In this document: positions 23,239 through 32,994 of the stretch, in pieces
Position numbering within the stretch: position 1 is the stretch's first letter
How the letters are laid out: the number at the start of each line of letters is the position of its first letter
Assembly (NCBI RefSeq): GCF_035222485.1
Contig: NC_085922.1
Location: forward strand, 2,123,001-2,187,000
Length of the DNA: 64,000 nucleotides
Source of the DNA: Podospora pseudoanserina
Lineage: Eukaryota; Ascomycota; Sordariomycetes; Sordariales; Podosporaceae
Direction of reading: 5' to 3'
Notes under the pieces: model-generated
Seen by the model: only the letters and a program-made list of their open reading frames with translations
Databases searched by the model: none
What the model was told of the DNA's origin: nothing
Made by a program: the position numbers and the translations under genes

Positions 23239-23271
23239 TCAAAAGAAAAGAGATCCGATCCCTCCCATCCC

Positions 23272-23580
23272 TCACTCGATACCCAAACCCACTCGACCCT
23301 CTCTATTCTTCCGAATCTTGTCATCCGCGGCCCGCACGAACCCAAGCAGCGTCACCTTTTGTCGACAATAAGGACAATCCCTCGCAAAATGGAGAGGCGG
23401 TCCCATATCATTCCCGCTCACACTATCCAACCCCAGCCACGGCCGCACACATGAGAGGTGGAACTGATGACGACAGGGCAACTCAAACACCCTGTCGAAG
23501 CTCTGCTCAAACAGGTCTTCCATGAAAATCGGGCAGATGTGCTTCTCCTCCTGCTCCTCGTCCTTTTGCCGCCCTGTCAT
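23272..23580 (-). CDS. RING-H2-like zinc finger protein, 3' exon (one expected ligand missing)
   Basis: The exon starts at or before ATG 23580 and encodes HICPIFMEDL, then LPCRHQFHLSCVRPWL, then DCPYCRQK and GFVRAADDKIR before the stop. This is the spacing of a C3H2C3 RING finger (E3 ubiquitin ligases), but the second zinc ligand of the first pair reads Phe (CPIF) where CPIC is expected. Upstream on the same strand, at about 23890-23760, lies FDRPVFFWMVGVAAIRRH, ending at candidate donors GTAAGC and GTGAGT. I suspect it is a 5' exon of the same gene with a membrane-associated helix, but I could not join the two in frame through the low-complexity stretch between them. Gene structure incomplete; family call good. 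Confidence 0.6.
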   Translation of the reverse strand: MTGRQKDEEQEEKHICPIFMEDLFEQSFDRVFELPCRHQFHLSCVRPWLGLDSVSGNDMGPPLHFARDCPYCRQKVTLLGFVRAADDKIRKNREGRVGLGIE

Positions 23581-23589
23581 CTCCTGTCC

Positions 23590-23685
23590 CTTTTCATGCT
23601 GTCCGTTCTCCTGCTGTCCCTACTCCTGCTGTCCCTACTCCTGCTGTCACTCCTCCTCCTCCTCTTCCTACTACTACTACTACTC
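23590..23685. repeat. low-complexity CTGCTGTCCCTACTC and CTC/CTA repeats
   Basis: Tandem copies of an imperfect 15-bp unit followed by CTC and CTA triplet runs. On the minus strand one frame reads Arg/Ser/Asp repeats. It separates the RING exon from its probable upstream exon. Confidence 0.8.
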
Positions 23686-23974
23686 CTCATCCCCCATCCC
23701 CTCTCCCCTCTCCCCTCTTACAACCCCTCCCGCTAGGAGCCACAGAGGTAAAGCTCTCGAAAACCAACTCACCACGCTTACAAGCCCCCCCCTGGCCGTC
23801 GTGTGCCTCCTAATCGCCGCAACACCAACCATCCAGAAAAAGACCGGTCGATCAAAAGCTTTGGTGTGTAACCGTTTACTCGACCCTATACTTAGTGGAA
23901 GGTGACAAGAAAGGGGTGACGCTTGCTGCGGTGCATGCAGCACAGCCCCGGAGCTCATCATCAATCTCAACAAA

Positions 23975-25117
23975 ATATCTCAACGTGGTTTCAGGAGGTG
24001 TAAACAAAGAGCCACATCTCCACAGCAACCACAAGCTTTTGAGTAGATGTGACGGAAGTCAACCTCGACTTATCTCGGATTCAAACGACCTCCGCGGGCC
24101 TGTGGCTCAAGGGCAGTCACATAGCCGGCCCACTTACCTGTTGAGAAAACCACCTTTGAAGGTCCAGATTCCTCCCTCTGAATAGGTGGAGCCCACCAGC
24201 CACAGCCACACACACAGCCTTTGCCAGGCGCCTGGTCTGAAAGTGAGACAAACCTCGAGGAGGACATTGCAATCCCCACAGTCGCTCATCATATAAAAAC
24301 AAAGTCTTCTGGGTCTTATCAGGTACAACTCGATGATCCACAGCCGGCAGCAACTCGTTGTGGCGACGCTTCTCTCGGTGGCAGCCATCAACGCCAAGAC
24401 ATCTCACCACCAGCATGTGAAAGCCTTGCTGCGGGAAAGAGTCCAAGGGAATGTTTGAAAAAAATATCAAAGTTCCATGGGAATACGGTCATTCATGGGG
24501 AAGAAAAAAGACATATATCCCCTAATTTTAGACATGGCACTTGGGAGTCTCTAGAAAACCGATAAGTGTATCAAGGACACATTGATCAACCCGTCTCGAT
24601 CAACAAGTCAGCGAAGCTCCTCCTCGTGGTCCTCTCTGCCCATATGGAAAAAAAAAATAAACAGAAAACAATAATAATAAAAATAAGAAAAAGCCAAAAG
24701 GAGGAAATACTCTAGATAAACGTCTAGGCCAATAAACACACCGAGAACTTCCAGTTGCTGAGAATGCTCTTTTTTAACAACTTTGGTTTCGTTAAGGAGA
24801 GCGAACCCCCTGTCATGCCTTGATTCCCACCACGGCTTTATGGGAGCTTCGCTCTAGCAAAAGTAATGTAGATCCGTCTTCCAGAAAGATACTGCTTCCA
24901 TCAAACGGACATAGCCAAACTGCTCCGCCTGTCACGAACAAAACACCGCCTCAACAACCCCCATCACTTTATCTAGGCATGCACACTTGAAAGCACATTC
25001 CCGGATCCAACCAGCACCACTTCGTATTCCTCCATCTTTCAACCGGATAAAAAGATAACTCAGACTATAATACAACCCGAACCCAAAATCCATCCCTCAT
25101 TTTCCTTTCCCACCCCC
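23975..25117. other. intergenic, no gene recognised; 3' flank of xanthine dehydrogenase
   Basis: Short frames only. A markedly A-rich patch at about 24645-24695 stands out. The right part is the 3' UTR side of the minus-strand XDH gene. Confidence 0.5.
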
Positions 25118-28100
25118 TCAAATAGCAATAAAAAAACTCTTCTCCCCCTCCCTCTCCTCCACCCTGGCCCTCTCAACAATAGGATCACAACAAGCCAACC
25201 TAATCCTCTCCACCGTCGCCGGGCTCTCCAACCTCAGCAGCCCATCCCCCTTCTCATCCACCCCCACCCCCGCCTCAACACCATACTGCCTCCTCGCCGC
25301 CTTCAGCGCATCCCTGATAGCAAAGAAGACCGCACTCCCCATAAAAAGCGGCGGCTCACCCACCCCCCTGCTCCTCTGAATCGTCCTCAAATCCTTCCAC
25401 TCCACATCTTTGAGCAAGCTCACATTAAAAACCTGCGGTATATCCCTGAAGCCAGGAATTTTGTAGTTCCCTGGACCGCGAGTAGCAAGGCTCCCCTTCA
25501 TCGGTCCGTTCCTCAACCAAAGCGACTCTTCCATCGTAAAGAGCCCCAGACCCTGGATGAACGCCCCCTGTATCTGACCATAGTCAATAGCCGGGTTGAT
25601 CGACTGCCCAACGTCCATTTTGATGTCCGCTCTCAGACAGGTCCAGGAGCCAGTCAAAGTGTCGATTTCGACTTCGGCGGCCGTGACGCCTTGGGTAAAG
25701 TAGAAAAACATCTTGCCCTTGTTCTCGCCCCAGACGTAGCCGATCTCGGGGGTCTTGTAGAAGCCCTGGGCCGAGAGGTTGACTCTGTCAAAGTAGGCGG
25801 CGTGGGCGAGTTCCTTCATTGTTGCCTTGGGCCCGAGCTTTTCACGGTAGGGCTGGAGGCGGGTGTTGAGTTGTTGGCAGGCGTTGTAGATGGCGTAGCC
25901 GTTCAGGTCGGATGATGCCGATGCGGCAGTGGCAGACGCGTTGGCGACGGTGTTGGTGGCCGTCTCGGAGATGTAGACCGAGTCGAACGGAACGTTGAGT
26001 GCCTGGGCGGCAATCTGCGTCATCTTGGTGTGGAGACCTTGACCCATCTCCGTGCCACCGTGGGCGACGAGGACGGAACCATCGTGGTAAATGTGGACAA
26101 GAGCGCCGGCCTGGTTGAACCAAAGAGCTGTGAAGGAGATACCGAACTTTGTTGGGATGAGAGCCAGCCCGCGCTTGCGCCACTTGTGTGTGTCGTTGAA
26201 TTTGGTGATTGCTTCCCGGCGAGCGGCATAGTCGCACTCTTCTTGAAGCTGTTTGTACATCAGAGGAACGTGCCAGTCAGTCAATGGTTGGTTAAAGTGA
26301 GTCTCCTCCAACGGCTTGTACATGTTGATCTCGCGGAACCGTTCAGCAGGCATGCCGAGACGATCAGCGACTTCAGACATGTACTGTTCTGCGATGAACA
26401 TGCCTTGGGGACCACCAAACCCGCGGAAAGCTGTGTTGGAGACGGTGTTGGTCTTGCAGATGCGGCCGCGGACGTGGATGTTGGGGATGAGGTAGCAGCC
26501 GTCGGAGTGCGTCATGGCGCGCTCACAGACAGCAGCGCTGAGATCCCAAGACCAACCACCATTGTTGAAGATGTCGAGATCGAGGGCTTGGATCTTGCCA
26601 TCTTTGTTGACGCCTACCTTCCACCGGCCGAGGAAGGGATGGCGCTGACCCGAGGTGAGCATGTCCTCCTCGCGGGTGAGCATGGCACGAACTGGCCTGC
26701 GGGTCTTTTTAGCAGCGAGAGCGCAGTAAGAGCTCAGGGGAACGGATCTGGACTCCTTTCCGCCAAAGCCACCGCCCATGCGCTTGACTTTGACGACGAC
26801 CTTGTTGGACTGGACACCAAGAACTTGGGAGGCGTAAACTTGGGCTTCGTTGGGGTTCTGGGTGCTGGACCAAATCTCCATCTCACCATCTTCAGGCTTG
26901 GGAACAGCAATCGCGGCGTTGGTCTCGAGATAGAAATGCTCTTGGCCGCCCATCCTGGCAACACCGGTGAAGGTGTAGTCACACTTCTCGAACGCGCCTT
27001 CCGGATCTCCCTTTTTGATCTCTCTGAAGAACTTGTAGAAGCTCTCCTTTTCGATGGCCTCCTCCATGGTGAAGATGGCAGGTAGTTCCTCGTACTCGAC
27101 CCTGACAGCGCGAGCACCCTCGGCAGCGCGAGCAGCAGATGTGGCGAGCACCATACCAATGACCTGGCCAGCAGTGTGCACCTCATCCTCGGCAAAAAAG
27201 ACCTCCTCAAAGTGCGGCGCACCCCAACGGTTGGCTGCCGAGCTGGGCATGTCGTTCTTGTCGATGTAATCCACCACGCCTGGAACACCGAGCGCGGGCG
27301 AAAAGTCAACCGACAACAGCTTGGCGTGCGCTTTGGTCGAGAGGACCATGCAGCCATGCAGCTCATTTCTCGCTGGTGGGATGTCGTCTGTGTATTGAGC
27401 TTCACCAGTTGCCTGCTTCAGCGCAGCAACATGGTTGTTCGACTTGCCGACAATCTCCTGCTCATATGCCGCCGCAGCCGCCTCGTCCTCTTTGCCTGTT
27501 GAGATCTCTCTTTCAATCTCCTCTACTGCCTCCTCATCCCTTTCGCCCTCAGCAAACTCCTTCATCGCATCATGATAGAACCTGTAGAAGAAGCCCAACG
27601 CCAATGACTTCCTGTAACTCGCCATACCACCGGGAACCCCAAAGCTCAGATCAAAGTCCTGGCTCAACGCAGTCATCGTGCCCTCCAACGTCTCCAACTC
27701 GGCAAACTTCTTCCCCTTCAAAAACTCGCCGGCCCTCTTCGCCGCCACCGTCATAGGCGCCATACCGCCGTACACCAGCCTCGCCTCCTCCACAGCTCCA
27801 TCCTCACCCACCCTCACCCTCAACGCACCCGTCACGATAGCAATGTCATCATCCTTCCTCTTCGCCTGCTTGTACGCCCTGAAAAGCTCGCCCTTTTCCC
27901 TCGTCACCGGGATCTTGATGCTGACCAGCACGGCATCGTCCGGCAAGCTTGTCTTTCTGTACCCCTGGAAAAACTCTTTCATCGGAAGTTCCGTCGTCTC
28001 GCCCAGCGATTTCGCCACCAAAACAGCATCAGCCGCCATTAAAACAGGATTCAAATCTGAAATCGGACTCGCCGTCACCAGATTCCCCGCCGGCGTGCCA

Positions 28101-29313
28101 ACATTCCTGATCTGCCTCCCAGCAAAGAACTTGAGCTGCTTGTGCAGCGCCTCGAAGACCTGCCCTCTCTTCTCCCCGTACTTCTCCCGTGCTTCCAGCG
28201 CGAGATGCTCCAGGTCAGTAAGCGTAATGTTGGCCCCCACCTCCAGCGAGTCCTCCTTGAACTCGTACTGTCTTAGCTCTGGGATATCAGCGACGTAAAC
28301 ACTGACTGGATACTGCACCGCCTTGAACTTGATCTCAATCTGCGTCTCCGTGCTGCCGCCGACAATCTTCGCCTGCGGAAACACAGACTTGATCTCCAAC
28401 AGCTGCTCCAACGTTACCGGCCTGAACCACTTCTTGCGCTTGTTTCCAAACGCGAGTGGTTTAAGCTCGTGTTTCTTGAGCTGAGGGGGAAAGATCAGTT
28501 CCGTGTCGGGGTTGTACTCGATCAACCCTGGCGGTGTGAACCTCTTGGTTGCCTCTCCGCCATCCACCTCTCTCCCACACCCACCCCCGCTGCCATTTTC
28601 CATACAGCAGCCCCCTTCCCTGCCACAGCCCCCATTTGCCGCTGCTTTTACCTTCCTCCCTGTCGTGGCAAAAGTCTGTGCTGCGTTCAGGATAGACCGG
28701 TACCCCGTGCATCTGCACAGGTTCCCATCAAACCCCTCCTCAATCTCCTCTTCCGTGAGCTCTTCTTTGCTGTCGGCCTTGTTCCTTAGCATCGAGTATA
28801 AGCTCATGACGATCCCGGGGGTGCAGAAGCCGCATTGGGAGCCATTGCCCTTTGCTATCCTTTCTTGGGCTGGGTGTGGGCGGGAGACGTTGCCGATGCC
28901 TTCGACGGTGATGACATGTTTGCCGTCGATGGCGACGAGGGGGGCGAGACAGGCGTTGATGGAGGCGTGGTAGATTTTCTTGGTGGTTGGGTTGAAGCCC
29001 GAGAGGACGAGGGTGCAGGCGCCGCAGCCGCCTTCGGAGCAGCCGCTGGGGGGATGTTAGTGATATGCCGGGGATACAAAAGGAGGAAGAAGAAGAAGAA
29101 GGAGGAGGAGGAGGAGGAGGAGGAGGGGACGTACAGCTTGGTGCCAGTTAGGCCGATGCCTCGCAGGTATTCAAGAAGGGTGGCCTCTGGGTCGACATCG
29201 TCAAGGACAACACGGGTGCCGTTCAGGTAAAATGTAATGGTATCAGAATACTCTGTCGACAGAGAGGCTGTAGGAGCTGTGGTGGGGGTGGTGGCTATGG
29301 CCGAGGGTGCCAT
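25118..29313 (-). CDS. hxA: xanthine dehydrogenase (purine hydroxylase I)
   Basis: Two exons (29313-29135 and 29045-25118), 1368 residues. The enzyme oxidises hypoxanthine to xanthine and urate in purine catabolism. Domain order is that of the family. The plant-type 2Fe-2S cluster uses C62, C67, C70 and C92. The second 2Fe-2S domain has C131, C134 (CGFCTPG) and C170, C172 (CRCTGY). The FAD domain carries KIVGGSTET at about 287-295 and GRQIRNVGTPAGN. Molybdopterin-domain landmarks are QEHFYLET, GGFGGKE, FRGFGGPQ and the catalytic glutamate in GVGEPP (about E1290). A Gly/Cys-rich insert at about residues 198-219 separates the iron-sulfur and FAD parts. No obvious peroxisomal signal (ends FIAI). 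The promoter holds a perfect UaY-type site and GATA elements, which fits control by uric acid and nitrogen status. Confidence 0.96.
29046..29134 (-). other. intron of the XDH gene (89 nt), nearly pure pyrimidine tract
   Basis: Donor GTACGT, branch CTAAC, acceptor CCCAG. About 50 of the 89 bases are a (TCC)n/(TTC)n tract on the coding strand. Splicing joins GTKL to GCSEGGCG in frame. Confidence 0.93.
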
Positions 29314-30690
29314 GTTGAAATCGGGGGAACCAGTGGTGTTCGTCCCAAGTGTCCAGTCTTTCTTGGTTGCTTTCCCTAGATGTCAAAAACAGGGAGAGCT
29401 AGAGTAGTAAGGAACCAAGAATTAAAAACCAAAAACCAAAAAGAACAAAGAACCGGTCGGTCGGTCGGGGAGATGGGTGCTACTACTGGTATTTATTAAT
29501 GCTACAAAGAGATATCACCGGGTATCAGGATGGCATCCAATCCCCTTTCTGTCAACCAAATGGCCATGGGATGGCAGTTGCATGCAGCGGACGTCACCAG
29601 CACCGGGCGCGTGGCAAGCTTCCCTCCTCCACCAAGGCTCTTATCGGTTGAACGCGGGGGTGCCTCTCGGAGCTCCCCCGCTGCCCACAGGGCTGCTTAT
29701 CCACTTATCGCCGGTGCCCGATCCCACCTCCCCGCATTCAAGAAGCCTGGAAGCAGGCAGACTGCAGACCTTTGCTTCTGTACTACCAGATACAAAAGAC
29801 AAACAGCCTATGAGCTGCCAGCCGTTGGTAACAAACACTTCCACAAAGAGCCACCTAACTTGGAAGCCAACCGTTCGGTCAACTTCCCGGCAGCCGTTCG
29901 TCTTGGAGGTTTACCTATCGGCCGGGTGGGGTTCAGACAGCTAGGGGACGTCCCCACTCTTGACGTCGGCCGCCTCCGACTGCGTGGCTGTCGGCGCGTT
30001 CCATACCCTAACCCTGTGTCTTCACCTCTGTTTTACCTTCCATCCTCAAGGCTTCACTCAAGCACCCACTCATGTTACACTTTCAAAGACTCATGGGACA
30101 AACCCAAGTATTTCTTTCTCAAGCACTCCCACTATCCGATCCAACGTCAAGGTTGTTTTCCGTCCTCGCAACGTCCACACTAACTACCCCTCAGATCTCA
30201 ATGTTGGTGTCTCGTATCACGATCAGGTCCCGCCAGTAAAAGACCTCTCGATGATTTTACAAGGCCTACGATGCATATCCAAGGCCACTTCATTGTCGAG
30301 GGGCTTATCGACTCGGTATCTTGAAAGGCCTGTTGACCTTTTGTTAAAGTCCCTTATATCCAGTAGCAAATATACCAGTGGGCAGCCACCCCATCTGCCG
30401 TCCCCGGAAACAACGATAGCAAGCGCTAGACTGACGGAACCCCTCCTTTCTCCGCATCCAACCTCTAACAACCACCAGTCGGGACTTGGCGATGGAGCCC
30501 TACACGAACGTCAGGAAAAATGCCGTTGGCTTATGATCCGGTGGGGAAAGGTGTGCCGGCCGGGTATTTTGCTTCATGCCGGATTCAGCCAGGTGGTGGT
30601 CTTATATATCACTCCTTATCGCCCACATTTTTCGCTTTCTTGTCTGTGACGCTTTCACATACCTAGGTAAATAAACAGAAGGAACAAAAT
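29314..30690. promoter_or_regulatory. divergent promoter, XDH / aldehyde dehydrogenase
   Basis: 1.4 kb between two outward-facing starts. It contains the UaY-type site at 29966 and several AreA-type GATA elements (HGATAR): TTATCG at 29641 and 29705, CTATCG at 29915, and CGATAG near 30412. An open frame of 217 codons (29530-30183) crosses it but shows no domain and is taken as chance. Confidence 0.65.
29966..29979. promoter_or_regulatory. candidate UaY binding site TCGG-N6-CCGA
   Basis: The sequence TCGGCCGCCTCCGA matches exactly the palindromic consensus published for the Aspergillus purine-pathway activator UaY. It lies about 650 bp upstream of the XDH start codon and about 710 bp upstream of the aldehyde dehydrogenase start. 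XDH (hxA) is a classical UaY target. Confidence 0.55.
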
Positions 30691-32187
30691 ATGCAGCTCC
30701 AGTTCTACAACATCATCAACGATGAGCTCCGCGGAAGCGAAGACACTCACACCGTGACCGATCCCCGAACAGAAGAGGAGCTCTGGCCCTGCCCAATCGC
30801 AACCGCGTCGGACTTTGAAGATGCCGTCGCGGCCGCCTCCAAGGCATTCCTCACCTGGTCACAAACCAGCCTCGCCGAGCGCCAAGCCTTGCTCGTGAAG
30901 CTGGCCGACAACATCAAGGAGCACGGAGACGAGCTCGCAGCTGTTCTCGCCAGAGAGACCGGCAAATCCGTATGTGCTCATTATCCCGCTCACCTTGTCA
31001 AATTTGAGCAGCAGCAGCAGCAGCTTACCAAGACTTACCAGACCATCCTCGCCAACATCGACGTCCAAGCCGCCATCGCCCAATCCCTCTACTACTCCCA
31101 AAACGGCCTCTCGGACGAGATCCAGCACGAGGACGACCACTCCAGAGTCATCGCCACCCACATCCCCATCGGCACCGTCGGCGCCATCTGCCCCTGGAAC
31201 TTCCCCCTCATCCTCTCCAACATCAAGATTGTCTCCTCCCTCGTGACGGGGAACTGCGTCATCGTCAAACCCTCCCCCTTCACCCCTTACGCCGTCCTCA
31301 AGCACATCGAACTAGCCAGGGGGATCTTCCCCCCGGGCGTGCTGCAGGTGCTGAACGGGGGAGCGGAGCTGGGGGCGGCGATGTGCTCCCACCCGGGGAT
31401 CCACAAGATATCCTTCACAGGGCAGACGTCAACCGGGAAAAAAGTCATGGCTGCTTGCGCAAAGACTTTGAAAAAGGTCACGCTTGAGCTGGCGGGAAAC
31501 GATGCTTGTATTGTGCTTCCTGATGCAGATCTTGACAAGGCGGTGCCGAGCATCGCTTCTGGGGGTTTCTTCAACGCAGGTCAAGTTTGTGTCGCGAGTA
31601 AAAGGATCTACGTCCACGAGTGCATTTATGACGAGTTCCTGGAGAGGTTGGTGAGGGAGGTGGAGGAAAAGTATCAGGTCCAGGAGGATGGGACGGTGCC
31701 GAGCGTGTTTGGGCCGGTGGACAATAAGTTGCAGTTTGAGATTGTCAAGGGGATTATTGAGGACTGCAAGAGGAGGGGGTTTGACATCAGGACGGGGGGG
31801 AAGACGGTCGATGTGGCCGAGAGTGGGAAGGGGTTTTGGTTGGAGCCTACGATTGTCAGTCGGCCGGAGGAGGGGAGCTTGTTGGTGCAGGAGGAGCAGT
31901 TCGGGCCGGTGTTGCCGATTTTGGGGTGGAGTGATGAGGATGATGTGGTAAGGAGGGCAAATTTGGCGAATGCTGGGTTGGGCGCGTCGGTTTATTCGAG
32001 GGACTTGAAGGAGGCGGAGAGGGTTGCCAGGAGGTTGGAGGCGGGGAGTGTTTGGATCAATCAGAGTGAGAGGCCGAACTTTGCGGCTTATTTCAGCGGG
32101 ATCAAGGATTCTGGCTTTGGGGGGGAGATGGGGAGACAGGGCTTGCTGAGTTATGCTTACACCAAGTGTTTGCATTTTACAAAGTGA
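30691..32187 (+). CDS. NAD(P)-dependent aldehyde dehydrogenase (ALDH superfamily)
   Basis: The ORF is open for 498 codons, but a 72-nt in-frame intron (30970-31041) is likely; its removal gives 474 residues, the usual family length. Landmarks in the spliced numbering: PWNFPL at 144-149, the coenzyme-loop sequence FTGQTSTGK at about 218, the general base E242 in LELAGND, and the catalytic nucleophile C276 in NAGQVC. The enzyme oxidises an aldehyde to the acid; the ELAGNDA variant of the usual ELGGK is shared by a branch of fungal and bacterial ALDHs whose substrates I cannot assign. Divergent to XDH. No peroxisomal or mitochondrial targeting signal is evident. Confidence 0.93.
   Translation: MQLQFYNIINDELRGSEDTHTVTDPRTEEELWPCPIATASDFEDAVAAASKAFLTWSQTSLAERQALLVKLADNIKEHGDELAAVLARETGKSVCAHYPAHLVKFEQQQQQLTKTYQTILANIDVQAAIAQSLYYSQNGLSDEIQHEDDHSRVIATHIPIGTVGAICPWNFPLILSNIKIVSSLVTGNCVIVKPSPFTPYAVLKHIELARGIFPPGVLQVLNGGAELGAAMCSHPGIHKISFTGQTSTGKKVMAACAKTLKKVTLELAGNDACIVLPDADLDKAVPSIASGGFFNAGQVCVASKRIYVHECIYDEFLERLVREVEEKYQVQEDGTVPSVFGPVDNKLQFEIVKGIIEDCKRRGFDIRTGGKTVDVAESGKGFWLEPTIVSRPEEGSLLVQEEQFGPVLPILGWSDEDDVVRRANLANAGLGASVYSRDLKEAERVARRLEAGSVWINQSERPNFAAYFSGIKDSGFGGEMGRQGLLSYAYTKCLHFTK
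30970..31041 (+). other. probable in-frame intron (72 nt) of the aldehyde dehydrogenase gene
   Basis: Donor GTATGT directly after GGC-AAA-TCC, two CTTAC branch-like elements, acceptor CCAG. It is a multiple of three with no stop codon, so retention would insert 24 residues including five glutamines. Confidence 0.75.
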
Positions 32188-32994
32188 GGGAGGAGGATGT
32201 GATGGGTTACCCATGTGGGTGTAGCTACTTTATCATGAGCAATCATGAACAGGGGAGGTCAACCCGAGGCAGCACCAGCCCCTCTTCCCCAGATTTTGAG
32301 CCTTGGCAATGAGGAGCCTCCCCACAAACGGAGGCGGACAGCGTGCCAAGATCCCGCTCAAGTGTGCTGACTCTCGTCTCGGAAATCCGTTCAACACCTC
32401 GAGTCCAACAATCCCGGTCTCTGGAAAGACAAACTTCAATCTTTGATATTGGCCTTGATAGCGCGTTCCTCACAGAGGGGGAGGTACGGTAGACCGAGCT
32501 TCCTCACTATCAGAACTCGTCGCAGCAAATGGTCGAATCTCGCCAAGACCAGGCATCACATGGCAGCAGCCTTCTCTCGATGGGCATCGTCACCTCACCA
32601 AAAGGGTCACCAATTCGTCTCTTGAAGTAAACCCTTACAGATCTACAAGCTAAAGTAAACAACATGTTGAAGCGCTCATCTCCACGATCTCTCGAATCAG
32701 AGATAACCGAGACGCGAACCCTCTCGAGTGCTCAGCTGTGGCAACATGCTGGCTAGCTTCCGATGCCTCGGCACAGCACCCCAATCCCCGCATTTCAAAT
32801 GCTGGGGAAGCAAACGTGGGGAAGCCGTTTGCCTCCCTTTCATTGGGACCTGCGTTCTTGGACCGGGGTGTAGGTGTCATTGAGCACCTTCAGATATAAA
32901 ACCGTCTTTCGCTTCACTCTTTCTTTCTTGATACCGCTTATTTTGATCATTCAACCTTGGCAACAAACATCCCCCCTCACACACAACAATCACA
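32188..32994. other. intergenic between aldehyde dehydrogenase and thiolase
   Basis: About 0.8 kb, no gene recognised. The last 100 bases, rich in C/T and CACA, look like the 5' leader of the thiolase gene. Confidence 0.5.

Noticed and set aside
24060-24130. possible tRNA-like segment (GATTCAAACGACC)
   Set aside because: The flanks do not fold into a cloverleaf by eye.
26030-27085. 351-codon frame antisense to xanthine dehydrogenase
   Set aside because: Antisense shadow of a well-conserved enzyme gene; no family features of its own.
29530-30183. 217-codon open frame with an ATG between XDH and aldehyde dehydrogenase
   Set aside because: No domain, no hydrophobic core pattern, and it overlaps the expected promoter with the UaY and GATA sites; judged a chance ORF.
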